DNA of 64,000 bases, from positions 1 through 64,000 of the forward strand of contig CALXWP010000003.1 in assembly GCA_944392455.1 (NCBI GenBank), written 5' to 3'. Position 1 is the stretch's first letter, and the number at the start of each line of letters is the position of its first letter. Source of the stretch: an uncultured Clostridia bacterium. Its GTDB lineage: Bacteria; Bacillota; Clostridia; TANB77; CAG-508. A program made the position numbers and the translations under genes. Under the pieces are notes generated by a model that saw only the letters and a program-made list of their open reading frames with translations, was not told the origin of the DNA and ran no database searches. This document shows, in pieces, positions 19,211-28,041 of the stretch.

Positions 19211-20614
19211 ATGCAAATAAAATTATATAATACATTAACTAAAAAGAAAGAAGACTTCGTTCCCTTAAATGGGAACGAAGTTAGAATATATTCTTGTGGA
19301 CCAACTGTGTATAGTTATGCTCATATAGGTAATTTTAGAACATATGTATTTGTTGATAATTTAAGAAGACTATTAAAATACAATGGATATAAATTAAGAC
19401 ATGTAATGAATATAACAGATGTTGGACATTTAGAATCAGACGCTGACGAAGGTGAAGACAAGATGGAAAAAGCTGCTAAAAAAGAAAATAAAAGCCCTTA
19501 TGAAATAGCAAAATTTTATGCAGAAGCTTTTTTCAAAGATATGGATAGATTAAATATAGAGAGACCAGAAATAATTGCTAAAGCTACAGAGCATATTCCA
19601 GACATGCTAGAATTTGCAAAAGAAATAGTAAAAAACGGATATGCATATGAAACAAGTACAGCTATATATTTTGATGTATCTAAACTTGATAAATATCCAG
19701 TATTATCTAATAGAAATGTAGATGATCAAATAGCAGGAGCAAGAGTTGATGTGGATCCAGAAAAGAAAAATCCATATGATTTTGCTATATGGATAAAAGC
19801 TCCAGAAAATCATATTATGAAATGGGATAGCCCATGGGGACTTTCTTATCCAGGATGGCATCTAGAGTGTTCTGCAATGTCTAGAAAATATTTAGGAGAA
19901 GTATTTGATATACATACTGGAGGAGTTGACCATATTCCAACACACCATGAAAATGAAATTGCACAAAGCAAAGGTGCATTTGGAAAAATACCTGCTAAGA
20001 CATGGATGCATGTTGAATTTTTACAGGTAAATGGTGGAAAGATGTCAAAGAGTTTAGGTAATGTGTATACTATATCACAGTTACAAGAAAAAGGAATAGA
20101 ACCTTTAGCATTTAAGATGTTCTGCTATACAGCACATTATAGAAATAAATTAAACTTTACATTTGATGGAGCCTTATCATCTCAAAAAGCATTAAATAGA
20201 TTAAGAGAAAGCTATTTAAAACATGAATCAGGAACTAGAAACATAGATCAAAGTATAATAGATGAATATAAAGGACAATTTGTAGATGCTATTAATGATG
20301 ATCTAAATATTCCATTAGCAATGAGTACTGTTTGGGAAGTTGCTAGAAACGATTGCAAATCTAAAGATTTTGCTAATTTATTATTAGAATTTGATAAAGT
20401 ATTAGGTTTAGATTTAATAAATTCTGGAAAATATATAGAAGAGCAATTAAAGATAGAAATACCTGACGAAATACAAGAATTAATTGAAAAAAGGAAGAAA
20501 GCAAGAGAAGATAAAAACTGGAATTTATCAGATGAAATAAGAGATGAAATAAAAGAAAAAGGATTTATTGTTAAAGATACAAAAGATGGTGGCATGACAG
20601 TCGAAAAGATGTAG
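19211..20614 (+). CDS. cysS: Cysteinyl-tRNA synthetase
   Basis: A 467-aa class I synthetase. Zinc and ATP-binding motifs are present: CGPTVYSYAHIGN (HIGH-like HIGN, about residues 28-40), WHLECSAMS (about 217-225), and GGKMSKSLGN (KMSKS, about 276-285). Length is typical. Start ATG follows GCAGGAGGAAATTTTAAT. The frame at codons 15-24 contains a strong 11-bp hairpin, described separately. It sits between the PBP and a DUF1189 gene. Confidence 0.97.
   Translation: MQIKLYNTLTKKKEDFVPLNGNEVRIYSCGPTVYSYAHIGNFRTYVFVDNLRRLLKYNGYKLRHVMNITDVGHLESDADEGEDKMEKAAKKENKSPYEIAKFYAEAFFKDMDRLNIERPEIIAKATEHIPDMLEFAKEIVKNGYAYETSTAIYFDVSKLDKYPVLSNRNVDDQIAGARVDVDPEKKNPYDFAIWIKAPENHIMKWDSPWGLSYPGWHLECSAMSRKYLGEVFDIHTGGVDHIPTHHENEIAQSKGAFGKIPAKTWMHVEFLQVNGGKMSKSLGNVYTISQLQEKGIEPLAFKMFCYTAHYRNKLNFTFDGALSSQKALNRLRESYLKHESGTRNIDQSIIDEYKGQFVDAINDDLNIPLAMSTVWEVARNDCKSKDFANLLLEFDKVLGLDLINSGKYIEEQLKIEIPDEIQELIEKRKKAREDKNWNLSDEIRDEIKEKGFIVKDTKDGGMTVEKM
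19254..19281 (+). repeat. Strong hairpin inside the start of cysS
   Basis: ACTTCGTTCCC (19254-19264) and GGGAACGAAGT (19271-19281) form a perfect 11-bp stem with a 6-base loop, about 15 codons into the gene. The encoded peptide has the usual length for CysRS, so it is not an inserted palindromic element. It might slow or attenuate translation. Confidence 0.6.
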
Positions 20615-20628
20615 AAAGGAGAACAAAG

Positions 20629-21681
20629 TTGGAAAAAAAGAAATCTTCGTTCTTTAAAAGACTTAAGACTAGTATTTTTGATTTTGATGGTTATCAAGAT
20701 TTAGCAGCTGAAAAAGTTAGTAGAACAATAGGATATATTGCAATACTTATGCTAATATTCAGCATCATAGTGTCTGCTATTTATACATTTCAAATATATG
20801 AACTTATAAACAGTACAAAAAATTATATAAATTCTGAAATCGCAGAAGTGACATATGATAATGGTAATCTAAGTGTAATACCAGAAAGTGGAGAAGAAAT
20901 TGTTAGATTAGATGTAACTAATTTAATTTCTGCAAAAATAATTATAAATACACAAACTGATGATCAGGAAAAAATACAAGATACAATAAACGAAATTAAT
21001 AGTTATGATAATGGAATATTAATACTTAAGGATAAAGTATTAATAAAAGATAGTCTTTCAAATAACTTAATAGAAATTCAATATAAATCTATTAGTGAAG
21101 AATATAATATTAATAATATTGATAAAACAGAAATATTAAATATGTTATCTGGTAAAGATATATATATAGCTCTTGCAATATTTTGTATAAAAGCAATTTT
21201 ATATATGTTTATAATATATTTATCAACTGTATTAATAGATATATTACTTTTAGTAATTTTAACATATATAGTGACAAGAATTGCAGGTTTAAGATTAAAG
21301 AATACTGCAGTATATAATATTGCTGCATATTCTTTAACACTGCCAATTATATTAAATATTCTATACTTTATAGTTAATAGTTTTACAGGTTTCACAATAA
21401 AATATTTCCAAGTGATGTATACAGCAATAGCATCAATATATATTATAACTGCAATTCTTATGATAAAATCAGATGTTATTAGAAAACAATTAGAACTAAA
21501 CAAGATTATAGAAGAGCAAGAAAGAGTGAAGCAGGAATTAAAACAAAAGGAAGAAGAAGAAAAAGAAAGGGAAGAACAGGAAAGACGTAATAGAGAAAGA
21601 GAGAAGAAAAAGGAAAAAGAAAAAGAGAAAAAAGAAGAGAATGAAGGTATAAATAAGGAGCCAGAAGGGGATAATGCTTAA
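20629..21681 (+). CDS. DUF1189 family membrane protein
   Basis: A 350-aa protein starting with TTG, chosen because GAAAGGAG lies 8-14 bases before it and the next in-frame Met is far inside. One membrane segment (about residues 37-58) is followed by an extracytoplasmic domain (60-180), then four more hydrophobic segments (about 183-212, 225-245, 248-268). The C-terminal 55 residues are a Lys/Glu/Arg-rich cytoplasmic coiled coil. The arrangement fits DUF1189. Function is not known. It sits 14 bases after cysS and 24 before ftsH in what looks like one operon. Confidence 0.7.
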   Translation: MEKKKSSFFKRLKTSIFDFDGYQDLAAEKVSRTIGYIAILMLIFSIIVSAIYTFQIYELINSTKNYINSEIAEVTYDNGNLSVIPESGEEIVRLDVTNLISAKIIINTQTDDQEKIQDTINEINSYDNGILILKDKVLIKDSLSNNLIEIQYKSISEEYNINNIDKTEILNMLSGKDIYIALAIFCIKAILYMFIIYLSTVLIDILLLVILTYIVTRIAGLRLKNTAVYNIAAYSLTLPIILNILYFIVNSFTGFTIKYFQVMYTAIASIYIITAILMIKSDVIRKQLELNKIIEEQERVKQELKQKEEEEKEREEQERRNREREKKKEKEKEKKEENEGINKEPEGDNA

Positions 21682-21705
21682 AGAAGAGAAGAAGGGAGCA
21701 GACTA

Positions 21706-23514
21706 ATGGAAGAAAAACAAAAAAATAAAGACAAGAACAAACAAAAACAATATATTATACTTGCAGTCTTATTAATATTATTAATTGTTATAGGTGGAAT
21801 AATATATTTTACAAATAACAATAATAGTGATGATGATGAACTTGATGAAAATGAAATGGCATATACAGAATTAATTACTCAAATTAATAATGGTAATGTA
21901 GAAAGAATAGAGATGACTGTAGGAAGTACTACAGTAAGTATTAAATTAAAAGATCAAGAGGAAGAAAAAAATGTAATAATTCCTAGTACCCAAGCATTTG
22001 TTGAAATGATTCAACAAAAATATGAAGATGGCCAAGAATTTGAACTTGTGCAAAAACCAACTAATTTATTTGTTAGTATATCTAATACTATTTTTTCACT
22101 ATTACCAACAATACTTTTAGTAATATTAATTATTATGTTCTTTAAAATGCAAGGTCTTGGAGATAAGGGAAAAGTATATGATAGTGAAACAACAAAATCT
22201 AAAATGACATTTGATGATGTAGCAGGTTTAGATGAGGAAAAACATGAAATGATAGAAATTGTCGATTTCTTAAAAAACCCAGAAAGATTTAATAAAATGG
22301 GAGCAAAAATTCCAAGAGGTGTTCTTCTTTGTGGACAACCTGGTACAGGAAAAACATTAATTGCAAAAGCGATTGCAGGTGAGGCTAATGTACCATTTAT
22401 ATCAATGAGTGGTTCTGAATTTATAGAGATGTTTGCAGGTTTAGGTGCTTCAAGAGTAAGAAAACTTTTCGAGAAAGCAAAAAAAATATCTCCTTGCATA
22501 ATATTTATTGATGAAATTGATGCAATAGGATCAAGAAGAAATAGTAGCGGAGGAGCAGAATCAGAAAATAATCAAACATTAAATCAATTATTAGTTGAAA
22601 TGGACGGATTTGATACAGATGAAACTATTATTGTGCTAGCAGCAACTAATAGACCAGAAATGCTTGATAAAGCATTATTAAGACCTGGCAGATTTGATAG
22701 AAGAATTACAATAGGACTTCCTGATTTAAGAGGAAGAGAAGCAATACTTAAAATTCATGCAAAAGAGAAAAAATTTGCAGAGGATGTTAATTTAAAGAGC
22801 ATTGCAGAGGATACAGCTGGATTTACAGGAGCAGACTTAGCAAATATTTTAAACGAAGCAGCTATAATTGCTACAATAAATGGACATTTAGCTATAACTA
22901 ATAAAGATATTGAAGATGCTGTAAAGAAAGTTACAGTAGGACTTGAAAAACAAAGTAGAGTTATATCAGAAAAAGATAAAAAACTTACAGCTTACCATGA
23001 AGCAGGACATGCAATAGTAAGTTCTACATTAGAAACACAAAAAGGTGTAAAAGAAGTATCAATTATACCAAGAGGTGTTGCTGGTGGATATACAATGTAT
23101 AAATCTGATGAAGATAAATGTTATATATCTAAGACCGAAATGGAAGAAAAACTTGTTGCATTAATGGGTGGTAGAGCAGCAGAAAAAGTTGTTTTAAATG
23201 ATATTTCTACAGGAGCAAGTAATGATATTGAAGTTGCAACAAGTATTGCAAAAGATATGATTACAAAATACGGAATGAGTGAAACTTTAGGACCTATTTC
23301 AATAAACACAGAACAAGATCCATATGAATTACAATTACTTGGTGAGAAATTTGGAGATGCAATAGGAGCTGAAGTAAAAATATTATTAGATAATGCGTAT
23401 AATACAGCTCAAAAGTTGGTTCGTGAAAATAGGGAAAAACTAGATAGAGTTGCAAATGCGTTATTAGAAAAAGAAGTGATTTCAGCAGATGAGTTCCAAG
23501 AATTAATTAAATAG
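21706..23514 (+). CDS. ftsH: ATP-dependent zinc metalloprotease FtsH
   Basis: A 602-aa membrane-anchored AAA+ protease that degrades membrane and regulatory proteins. Two membrane segments lie near 17-38 and 122-145. Walker A GQPGTGKT is near 208-215, Walker B CIIFIDEIDAIG near 263-274, and the zinc site HEAGH near 430-434. The pore loop reads EMFAGLGASR where most FtsH have EMFVGVGASR, and the second-region segment ESENNQTLNQ replaces the usual DEREQTLNQ. Both changes are unusual but leave ATP and zinc sites intact. Start ATG follows AAGGGAGCAGACTA. A terminator follows. Confidence 0.96.
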   Translation: MEEKQKNKDKNKQKQYIILAVLLILLIVIGGIIYFTNNNNSDDDELDENEMAYTELITQINNGNVERIEMTVGSTTVSIKLKDQEEEKNVIIPSTQAFVEMIQQKYEDGQEFELVQKPTNLFVSISNTIFSLLPTILLVILIIMFFKMQGLGDKGKVYDSETTKSKMTFDDVAGLDEEKHEMIEIVDFLKNPERFNKMGAKIPRGVLLCGQPGTGKTLIAKAIAGEANVPFISMSGSEFIEMFAGLGASRVRKLFEKAKKISPCIIFIDEIDAIGSRRNSSGGAESENNQTLNQLLVEMDGFDTDETIIVLAATNRPEMLDKALLRPGRFDRRITIGLPDLRGREAILKIHAKEKKFAEDVNLKSIAEDTAGFTGADLANILNEAAIIATINGHLAITNKDIEDAVKKVTVGLEKQSRVISEKDKKLTAYHEAGHAIVSSTLETQKGVKEVSIIPRGVAGGYTMYKSDEDKCYISKTEMEEKLVALMGGRAAEKVVLNDISTGASNDIEVATSIAKDMITKYGMSETLGPISINTEQDPYELQLLGEKFGDAIGAEVKILLDNAYNTAQKLVRENREKLDRVANALLEKEVISADEFQELIK

Positions 23515-23530
23515 TTACAAAGAATATTGT

Positions 23531-23568
23531 AGCGGAAGTGTTTTATAAATAAGGCACTCCCGCTTTTT
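23531..23568 (+). terminator. Rho-independent terminator
   Basis: AGCGG-AAGTG pairs with CACT-CCGCT (one internal mismatch) and is followed by TTTTT. Confidence 0.75.
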
Positions 23569-23632
23569 AACTGTACTTCCTGCCATAATTATAGTATAGA
23601 AGGATTAACATAGAAATTCTGCTAAAAAGTTA

Positions 23633-24496
23633 CTAAAAAATATGTTCTTTTTTTAATATTATTTTCTTGTGGTTTAAATAATTTAAAATGCCTGAATCAG
23701 CATTAAAATTAAACTTCAAAATATAGCTACATAATAATTGAATTTTACAGCCAAATTTTTTGTTAACTTCATTTATTCCGTATTTTCCATCTCCAATTAT
23801 AGGAAGACCTATATGAGCAAGATGAGCTCTTATCTGATGAGTTTTTCCTGTATGGAGTTCAATATCTAAAATACTATAATTTTCTTTAGTATTTTTATCT
23901 AAAAGAGTATATGATGTTTCAATTGGGACATATCCTTTCTTTGAAATATCTGATATATATACTAAAGACTTTTTATTATCTTTAAATAGATATGCTTTTA
24001 GATTTTGTGAATTTACTTTAGGTATTCCATATACTTTTGCTAAATAATGTTTTTCTATTTCATGATTCTTAAATTTATTTAATAATATATTTAGAGATTC
24101 TTCATTTTTAGCGAAAAGCACTAAACCAGTTGTATTTCTATCCAATCTATGACATGGTGCAATATATGTATATTCTTTTTCTAAAGTAGATGTTAAAGAA
24201 TTATTTCCAGTTACTTCTATACCATGTGGTTTGTTTACTACTAAAATATTGTTATCTTCATATACTTTTTCTATATTAGTATTTTTATATAATAATTCAT
24301 CTACAATATATACAGTAATATTATCTCCATAGTGCACCATCTTATTTTCGTTTATTTTTATATCATTGATTCTAATATCCTTTTTTCTTAATGCTTTATA
24401 TAATGTATTTTTAGTAAGACCATTAAAACTAAATAAAAGAAATTCACTTAAAGGTTTTCCATCAAATTTTTTATTATCTACTATTAATTTCTGCAT
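23633..24496 (-). CDS. RluA-family pseudouridine synthase
   Basis: A 287-aa enzyme on the minus strand. An N-terminal S4-like RNA-binding region (about 15-75, with LYKALRKKDIRIND) precedes the catalytic domain. The catalytic Asp lies in HRLDRNTTGLVLFAK (about residues 117-131), and the GKTHQIRAHL motif near 218-227 is characteristic of RluA/RluD enzymes. It isomerises uridine in rRNA or tRNA; the exact site cannot be told. Start ATG follows AAAGGAGATTTAAT on the minus strand. It is convergent with ftsH and divergent from ispH. Confidence 0.9.
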   Translation of the reverse strand: MQKLIVDNKKFDGKPLSEFLLFSFNGLTKNTLYKALRKKDIRINDIKINENKMVHYGDNITVYIVDELLYKNTNIEKVYEDNNILVVNKPHGIEVTGNNSLTSTLEKEYTYIAPCHRLDRNTTGLVLFAKNEESLNILLNKFKNHEIEKHYLAKVYGIPKVNSQNLKAYLFKDNKKSLVYISDISKKGYVPIETSYTLLDKNTKENYSILDIELHTGKTHQIRAHLAHIGLPIIGDGKYGINEVNKKFGCKIQLLCSYILKFNFNADSGILNYLNHKKIILKKEHIF

Positions 24497-24660
24497 ATTA
24501 AATCTCCTTTAATTCATTAAAACCATTATATTAGATCAGTTATGAAAAGTAAAGAGAGTTGATATAATTAATTCTGTATGATAGAATTTTATTGCTTATA
24601 TAGAACACAAGATAATATTAAATAAATATAGATAAATAAGAAATGGATTTGGAGGAAAAT

Positions 24661-25575
24661 ATGGAAATAATATTAGGTAAAAGAGCTGGATTTTGTTATG
24701 GAGCAGGTGGTGCTGTTGAAAAAGCAAACAATGTTATTCTTAATAATAAAGAAGAGAAAATATATTGCTTAGGCGAACTTGTACATAACAAGCAAGTTAT
24801 TGATGATCTGAAAAATAAAGGAATAATATTTATTGATGATATAGATAAAATAAATGAAAGTAAAAAACAGGAAAGAAAAGTAAAATTAATAATAAGAGCC
24901 CATGGAATAGAAAAAAATATATATGAAAAGGCAAGTAAAAGAAATATAGAATTATTAGATTATACATGCCCAAATGTTTTAGAGGTTCATAAAATAGTAG
25001 AAGAGTTTGTAAATAAAGATTATTATATTGTAATAATGGGAGAAAAAAGTCATCCTGAAACAATAGGAACATATAGTTTTGCAAATGGTAGAGGAATTGT
25101 TTTAGAAAAAGAAGAGGATATTAAAGAAGTAGTAAAATTTATAAAAGAAAGATCAATATCTAAACTACTTATTATTGCTCAAACTACTTTTAGCTTAGAA
25201 AAATTTAATAAATATGTGGAGATAATTAAAGAAATATTAAATAAAGAAAATGCAAACATTGAAATTGAAGTAAGAAATACAATTTGTAATGCTACAAAGC
25301 TAAGACAAGAGGAAACAGAAGAAATATCTTCTAATGTAGATTATATGATTGTAATAGGTGGAAAAAAGAGTGCTAATTCTATAAAATTATATGAGATTTC
25401 TAAAAAGAATTGTAAAAATACAGTATTTATTGAAACATATAAAGAATTAGAAGATAAAGTAGAAGAAATAACAATGTGTAGCAAAGTTGGAATTATGGCA
25501 GGAGCATCTACTCCAAAGAAGAGTATTGATGAAGTAATTGATTTATTAAATTCACACAAAATTTACAAAAGTTAG
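24661..25575 (+). CDS. ispH: 4-hydroxy-3-methylbut-2-enyl diphosphate reductase
   Basis: A 304-aa LytB/IspH iron-sulfur enzyme, last step of the MEP isoprenoid pathway. The three cluster cysteines are visible in GFCYGAGGAV, DYTCPNV and NTICNATKLRQEET. IRAHGI and GEKSHPETIGT supply substrate-binding histidines. The first motif lacks the usual Arg (GVxRAV), a departure from most IspH. I chose ATG 24661, 7 bases after GGAGG, rather than the ATG at 24643 that contains the ribosome site. It is a free-standing gene here. Confidence 0.92.
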   Translation: MEIILGKRAGFCYGAGGAVEKANNVILNNKEEKIYCLGELVHNKQVIDDLKNKGIIFIDDIDKINESKKQERKVKLIIRAHGIEKNIYEKASKRNIELLDYTCPNVLEVHKIVEEFVNKDYYIVIMGEKSHPETIGTYSFANGRGIVLEKEEDIKEVVKFIKERSISKLLIIAQTTFSLEKFNKYVEIIKEILNKENANIEIEVRNTICNATKLRQEETEEISSNVDYMIVIGGKKSANSIKLYEISKKNCKNTVFIETYKELEDKVEEITMCSKVGIMAGASTPKKSIDEVIDLLNSHKIYKS

Positions 25576-25587
25576 GACACAAACTAA

Positions 25588-25616
25588 TTGACATAGATAT
25601 AAAATCGCAGTATAAT
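25588..25616 (+). promoter_or_regulatory. Promoter of the ABC exporter operon
   Basis: TTGACA (25588-25593), 17-base spacer, TATAAT (25611-25616): a consensus sigma-A promoter. Confidence 0.8.
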
Positions 25617-25628
25617 ATATTACTGCAA
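25605..25628 (+). promoter_or_regulatory. Candidate repressor operator on the -10
   Basis: GCAGTA (25608-25613) and TACTGC (25621-25626) form an inverted repeat across the -10 and start region of the exporter promoter. This position suits a MarR/TetR/GntR-type repressor. No regulator gene lies beside it. Confidence 0.4.
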
Positions 25629-25677
25629 TTGATTATATAAATTTAGTGAAAAATAATTAATGATAAAAGGAGGAAAT

Positions 25678-28041
25678 ATGCTAAAAGTTTTAAAGAATCT
25701 TAAAAATTCATGGGTAACAGTACTTATTATAGTTATTCTACTATGTGTTCAAGCAACAACAGATTTAGCACTTCCAGATTATACATCTAAGATTGTTAAT
25801 GTTGGTATTCAATATGGTGGAATTGAAGAAGCAATCCCTGAAGTTATTTCAGATGACATGATGGAAGATCTTTTATTCTTTACAGAGGATGATGATCAAA
25901 TATTAGAAAACTATGATTTGGTAGAAGAAAATCCAAATTCTGATCAAGAAAAAACTATAAAGAAATATTTAGGCAAAGATTATAATGTAGAAGAAAATAA
26001 TTTATATGTTATAAAAGATCTTGACGAAGAACAAGTAAGTAATTTAGAAAGTTTAATGGTTTCTCCACTTGTAGAATATAGTTCAGTAACAAATGAAGAA
26101 ACAGCAAACCAAATTAAAGAACAAATTATTAAAAATATGAAAAATGATGAGAGTTCTTTAAAAGAGCCAGAAATTATTAATATGCCAAATAAAACAGCTG
26201 ATTTAGAAGAAACAAAAGAAGAGAAAACTTATGAAATGTTAGAAAATTCAACAGATTTAAGCAATATTCAAATAATGGATCTATTAGAAGAAATGCCAGA
26301 AGATGCAAGGAAAACAGTTTTAGAGCAATTCAATAGTACAGTATCGCAAATGTCAGACTCATTAAAAGAGCAAGCAGCTATATCTGAGGTAAAAACAATT
26401 TATAGTAACCTAGGTGTAGATACAGACAAATTACAAAATGATTACATATTAATGTCTGGTTTGCAAATGCTTGGTATTGCACTAATAAGTATGATTTCAG
26501 CAGTATTAATTATGCTATGCTCGTCAAGAGTTGCAGCAAAACTAGGAAAAACTTTAAGAGATAAAGTATTTAAAAAAGTATTAAGCTTTTCAACAGCTGA
26601 ACTTAGAGAATTTTCAACAGCATCTTTAATTACACGTAGCACCAACGATATACAGCAAATTCAAATGCTAATTGCCATTTTATTTAGAGTAGTTATATAT
26701 GCACCAATTATTGGTATTGGTGGATTTGTAAAAGTTCTTACAACAAGTGATAATTCAATGGCATGGATTATAGGTGTAGCAATAGTTTCAATTCTATTTG
26801 TAGTAGGTACACTATTTATAATAGCAATGCCTAAATTTAAAAAACTACAAGATTTAATTGATAAATTAAACCAAGTATCAAGAGAAATTTTAACAGGACT
26901 TCCTGTAATTAGAGCATTTAATAAAGAGAAAAAGGAAGAAGCACGTTTTGACGACTCAAACAAAAACTTAATGAAAACAAATATTTTTGTAAACAGAGCA
27001 ATGTCAATGATGATGCCACTTTTAATGTTCATAATGAGTTCAATTACAGTACTTATCGTATGGGTAGGAGCACATAATGTAGATGCAGGAACATTACAAG
27101 TTGGAGATATGATGGCATTTATCCAATATACAATGCAAATTGTAATGGCATTCTTAATGATATCTATGATATCAATTATGCTTCCAAGAGCAGCAGTGTC
27201 TGCAAGACGTATTAACGAAGTAGTAGATACTATGCCAAGCATAAAAGATAAAGAAGAAACAAAGAAATTTAATCTAGACAAAAAAGGTTTGGTAGAGTTT
27301 AAAAATGTTTCGTTTAGATACCCTGATGCAGACACAGAAATACTAGAAGATATTAACTTCACTGCAGAACCAGGAAAAACAACAGCACTAATTGGTAGTA
27401 CAGGTAGTGGTAAGTCTACAGTAGTAAACTTAATTCCTAGATTTTATGACGTAACAGAGGGAGAACTTTTAGTAGATGGTGTAAATGTAAAGGACGTAGC
27501 ACAAAAAGATTTAAGAGATATTATAGGATTTGTTCCACAAAAAGGTGTGTTATTCTCTGGAACAATTGAGTCAAATATTAAATATGCAGACGAAAATATG
27601 TCTGATGAGCAAATGTTAAAAGCAGCTGAAATTGCCCAAGCTAAAGAATTTATAGATACAAAACCAGAAAAATATAAAGATCCTATTGCTCAAGGGGGAA
27701 GTAATGTATCTGGTGGACAAAAACAACGTTTATCTATAGCTAGAGCAATAGCTAAAGATCCAGAAATATTTATATTTGATGATAGCTTTTCAGCTTTAGA
27801 TTTTAAAACAGATAGTAAATTACGTGAAGCTTTAGCAGAAAAAACAGAAAATAAAACAGTTATAATAGTTGCTCAAAGAATTAGTACTATTTTAAATGCA
27901 GATAAAATAATCGTACTAGAGGAAGGTAAAATAGTAGGAGAGGGCACACATGAAGAATTAATGGAAAATAATGAAACATATAGACAAATCGCTTTATCAC
28001 AATTGTCAGAAGATGAATTAAATGGGAAAGGAGGAAAATAG
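25678..28041 (+). CDS. ABC exporter half-transporter A (degenerate catalytic site)
   Basis: A 787-aa membrane/ATPase fusion. The first membrane helix (about 12-30) is followed by an unusual acidic extracytoplasmic insert of roughly 200 residues (about 35-245) before the other five helices (about 250-510). The nucleotide-binding domain has Walker A GSTGSGKST (near 570), signature VSGGQKQRLS and Walker B FIFDDSFSALD, in which Asp replaces the catalytic Glu. Start ATG follows AAAGGAGGAAAT. Its partner begins directly after the stop. Together they look like a heterodimeric type IV multidrug or lipid exporter of the BmrCD/LmrCD kind; substrate unknown. Confidence 0.88.
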   Translation: MLKVLKNLKNSWVTVLIIVILLCVQATTDLALPDYTSKIVNVGIQYGGIEEAIPEVISDDMMEDLLFFTEDDDQILENYDLVEENPNSDQEKTIKKYLGKDYNVEENNLYVIKDLDEEQVSNLESLMVSPLVEYSSVTNEETANQIKEQIIKNMKNDESSLKEPEIINMPNKTADLEETKEEKTYEMLENSTDLSNIQIMDLLEEMPEDARKTVLEQFNSTVSQMSDSLKEQAAISEVKTIYSNLGVDTDKLQNDYILMSGLQMLGIALISMISAVLIMLCSSRVAAKLGKTLRDKVFKKVLSFSTAELREFSTASLITRSTNDIQQIQMLIAILFRVVIYAPIIGIGGFVKVLTTSDNSMAWIIGVAIVSILFVVGTLFIIAMPKFKKLQDLIDKLNQVSREILTGLPVIRAFNKEKKEEARFDDSNKNLMKTNIFVNRAMSMMMPLLMFIMSSITVLIVWVGAHNVDAGTLQVGDMMAFIQYTMQIVMAFLMISMISIMLPRAAVSARRINEVVDTMPSIKDKEETKKFNLDKKGLVEFKNVSFRYPDADTEILEDINFTAEPGKTTALIGSTGSGKSTVVNLIPRFYDVTEGELLVDGVNVKDVAQKDLRDIIGFVPQKGVLFSGTIESNIKYADENMSDEQMLKAAEIAQAKEFIDTKPEKYKDPIAQGGSNVSGGQKQRLSIARAIAKDPEIFIFDDSFSALDFKTDSKLREALAEKTENKTVIIVAQRISTILNADKIIVLEEGKIVGEGTHEELMENNETYRQIALSQLSEDELNGKGGK

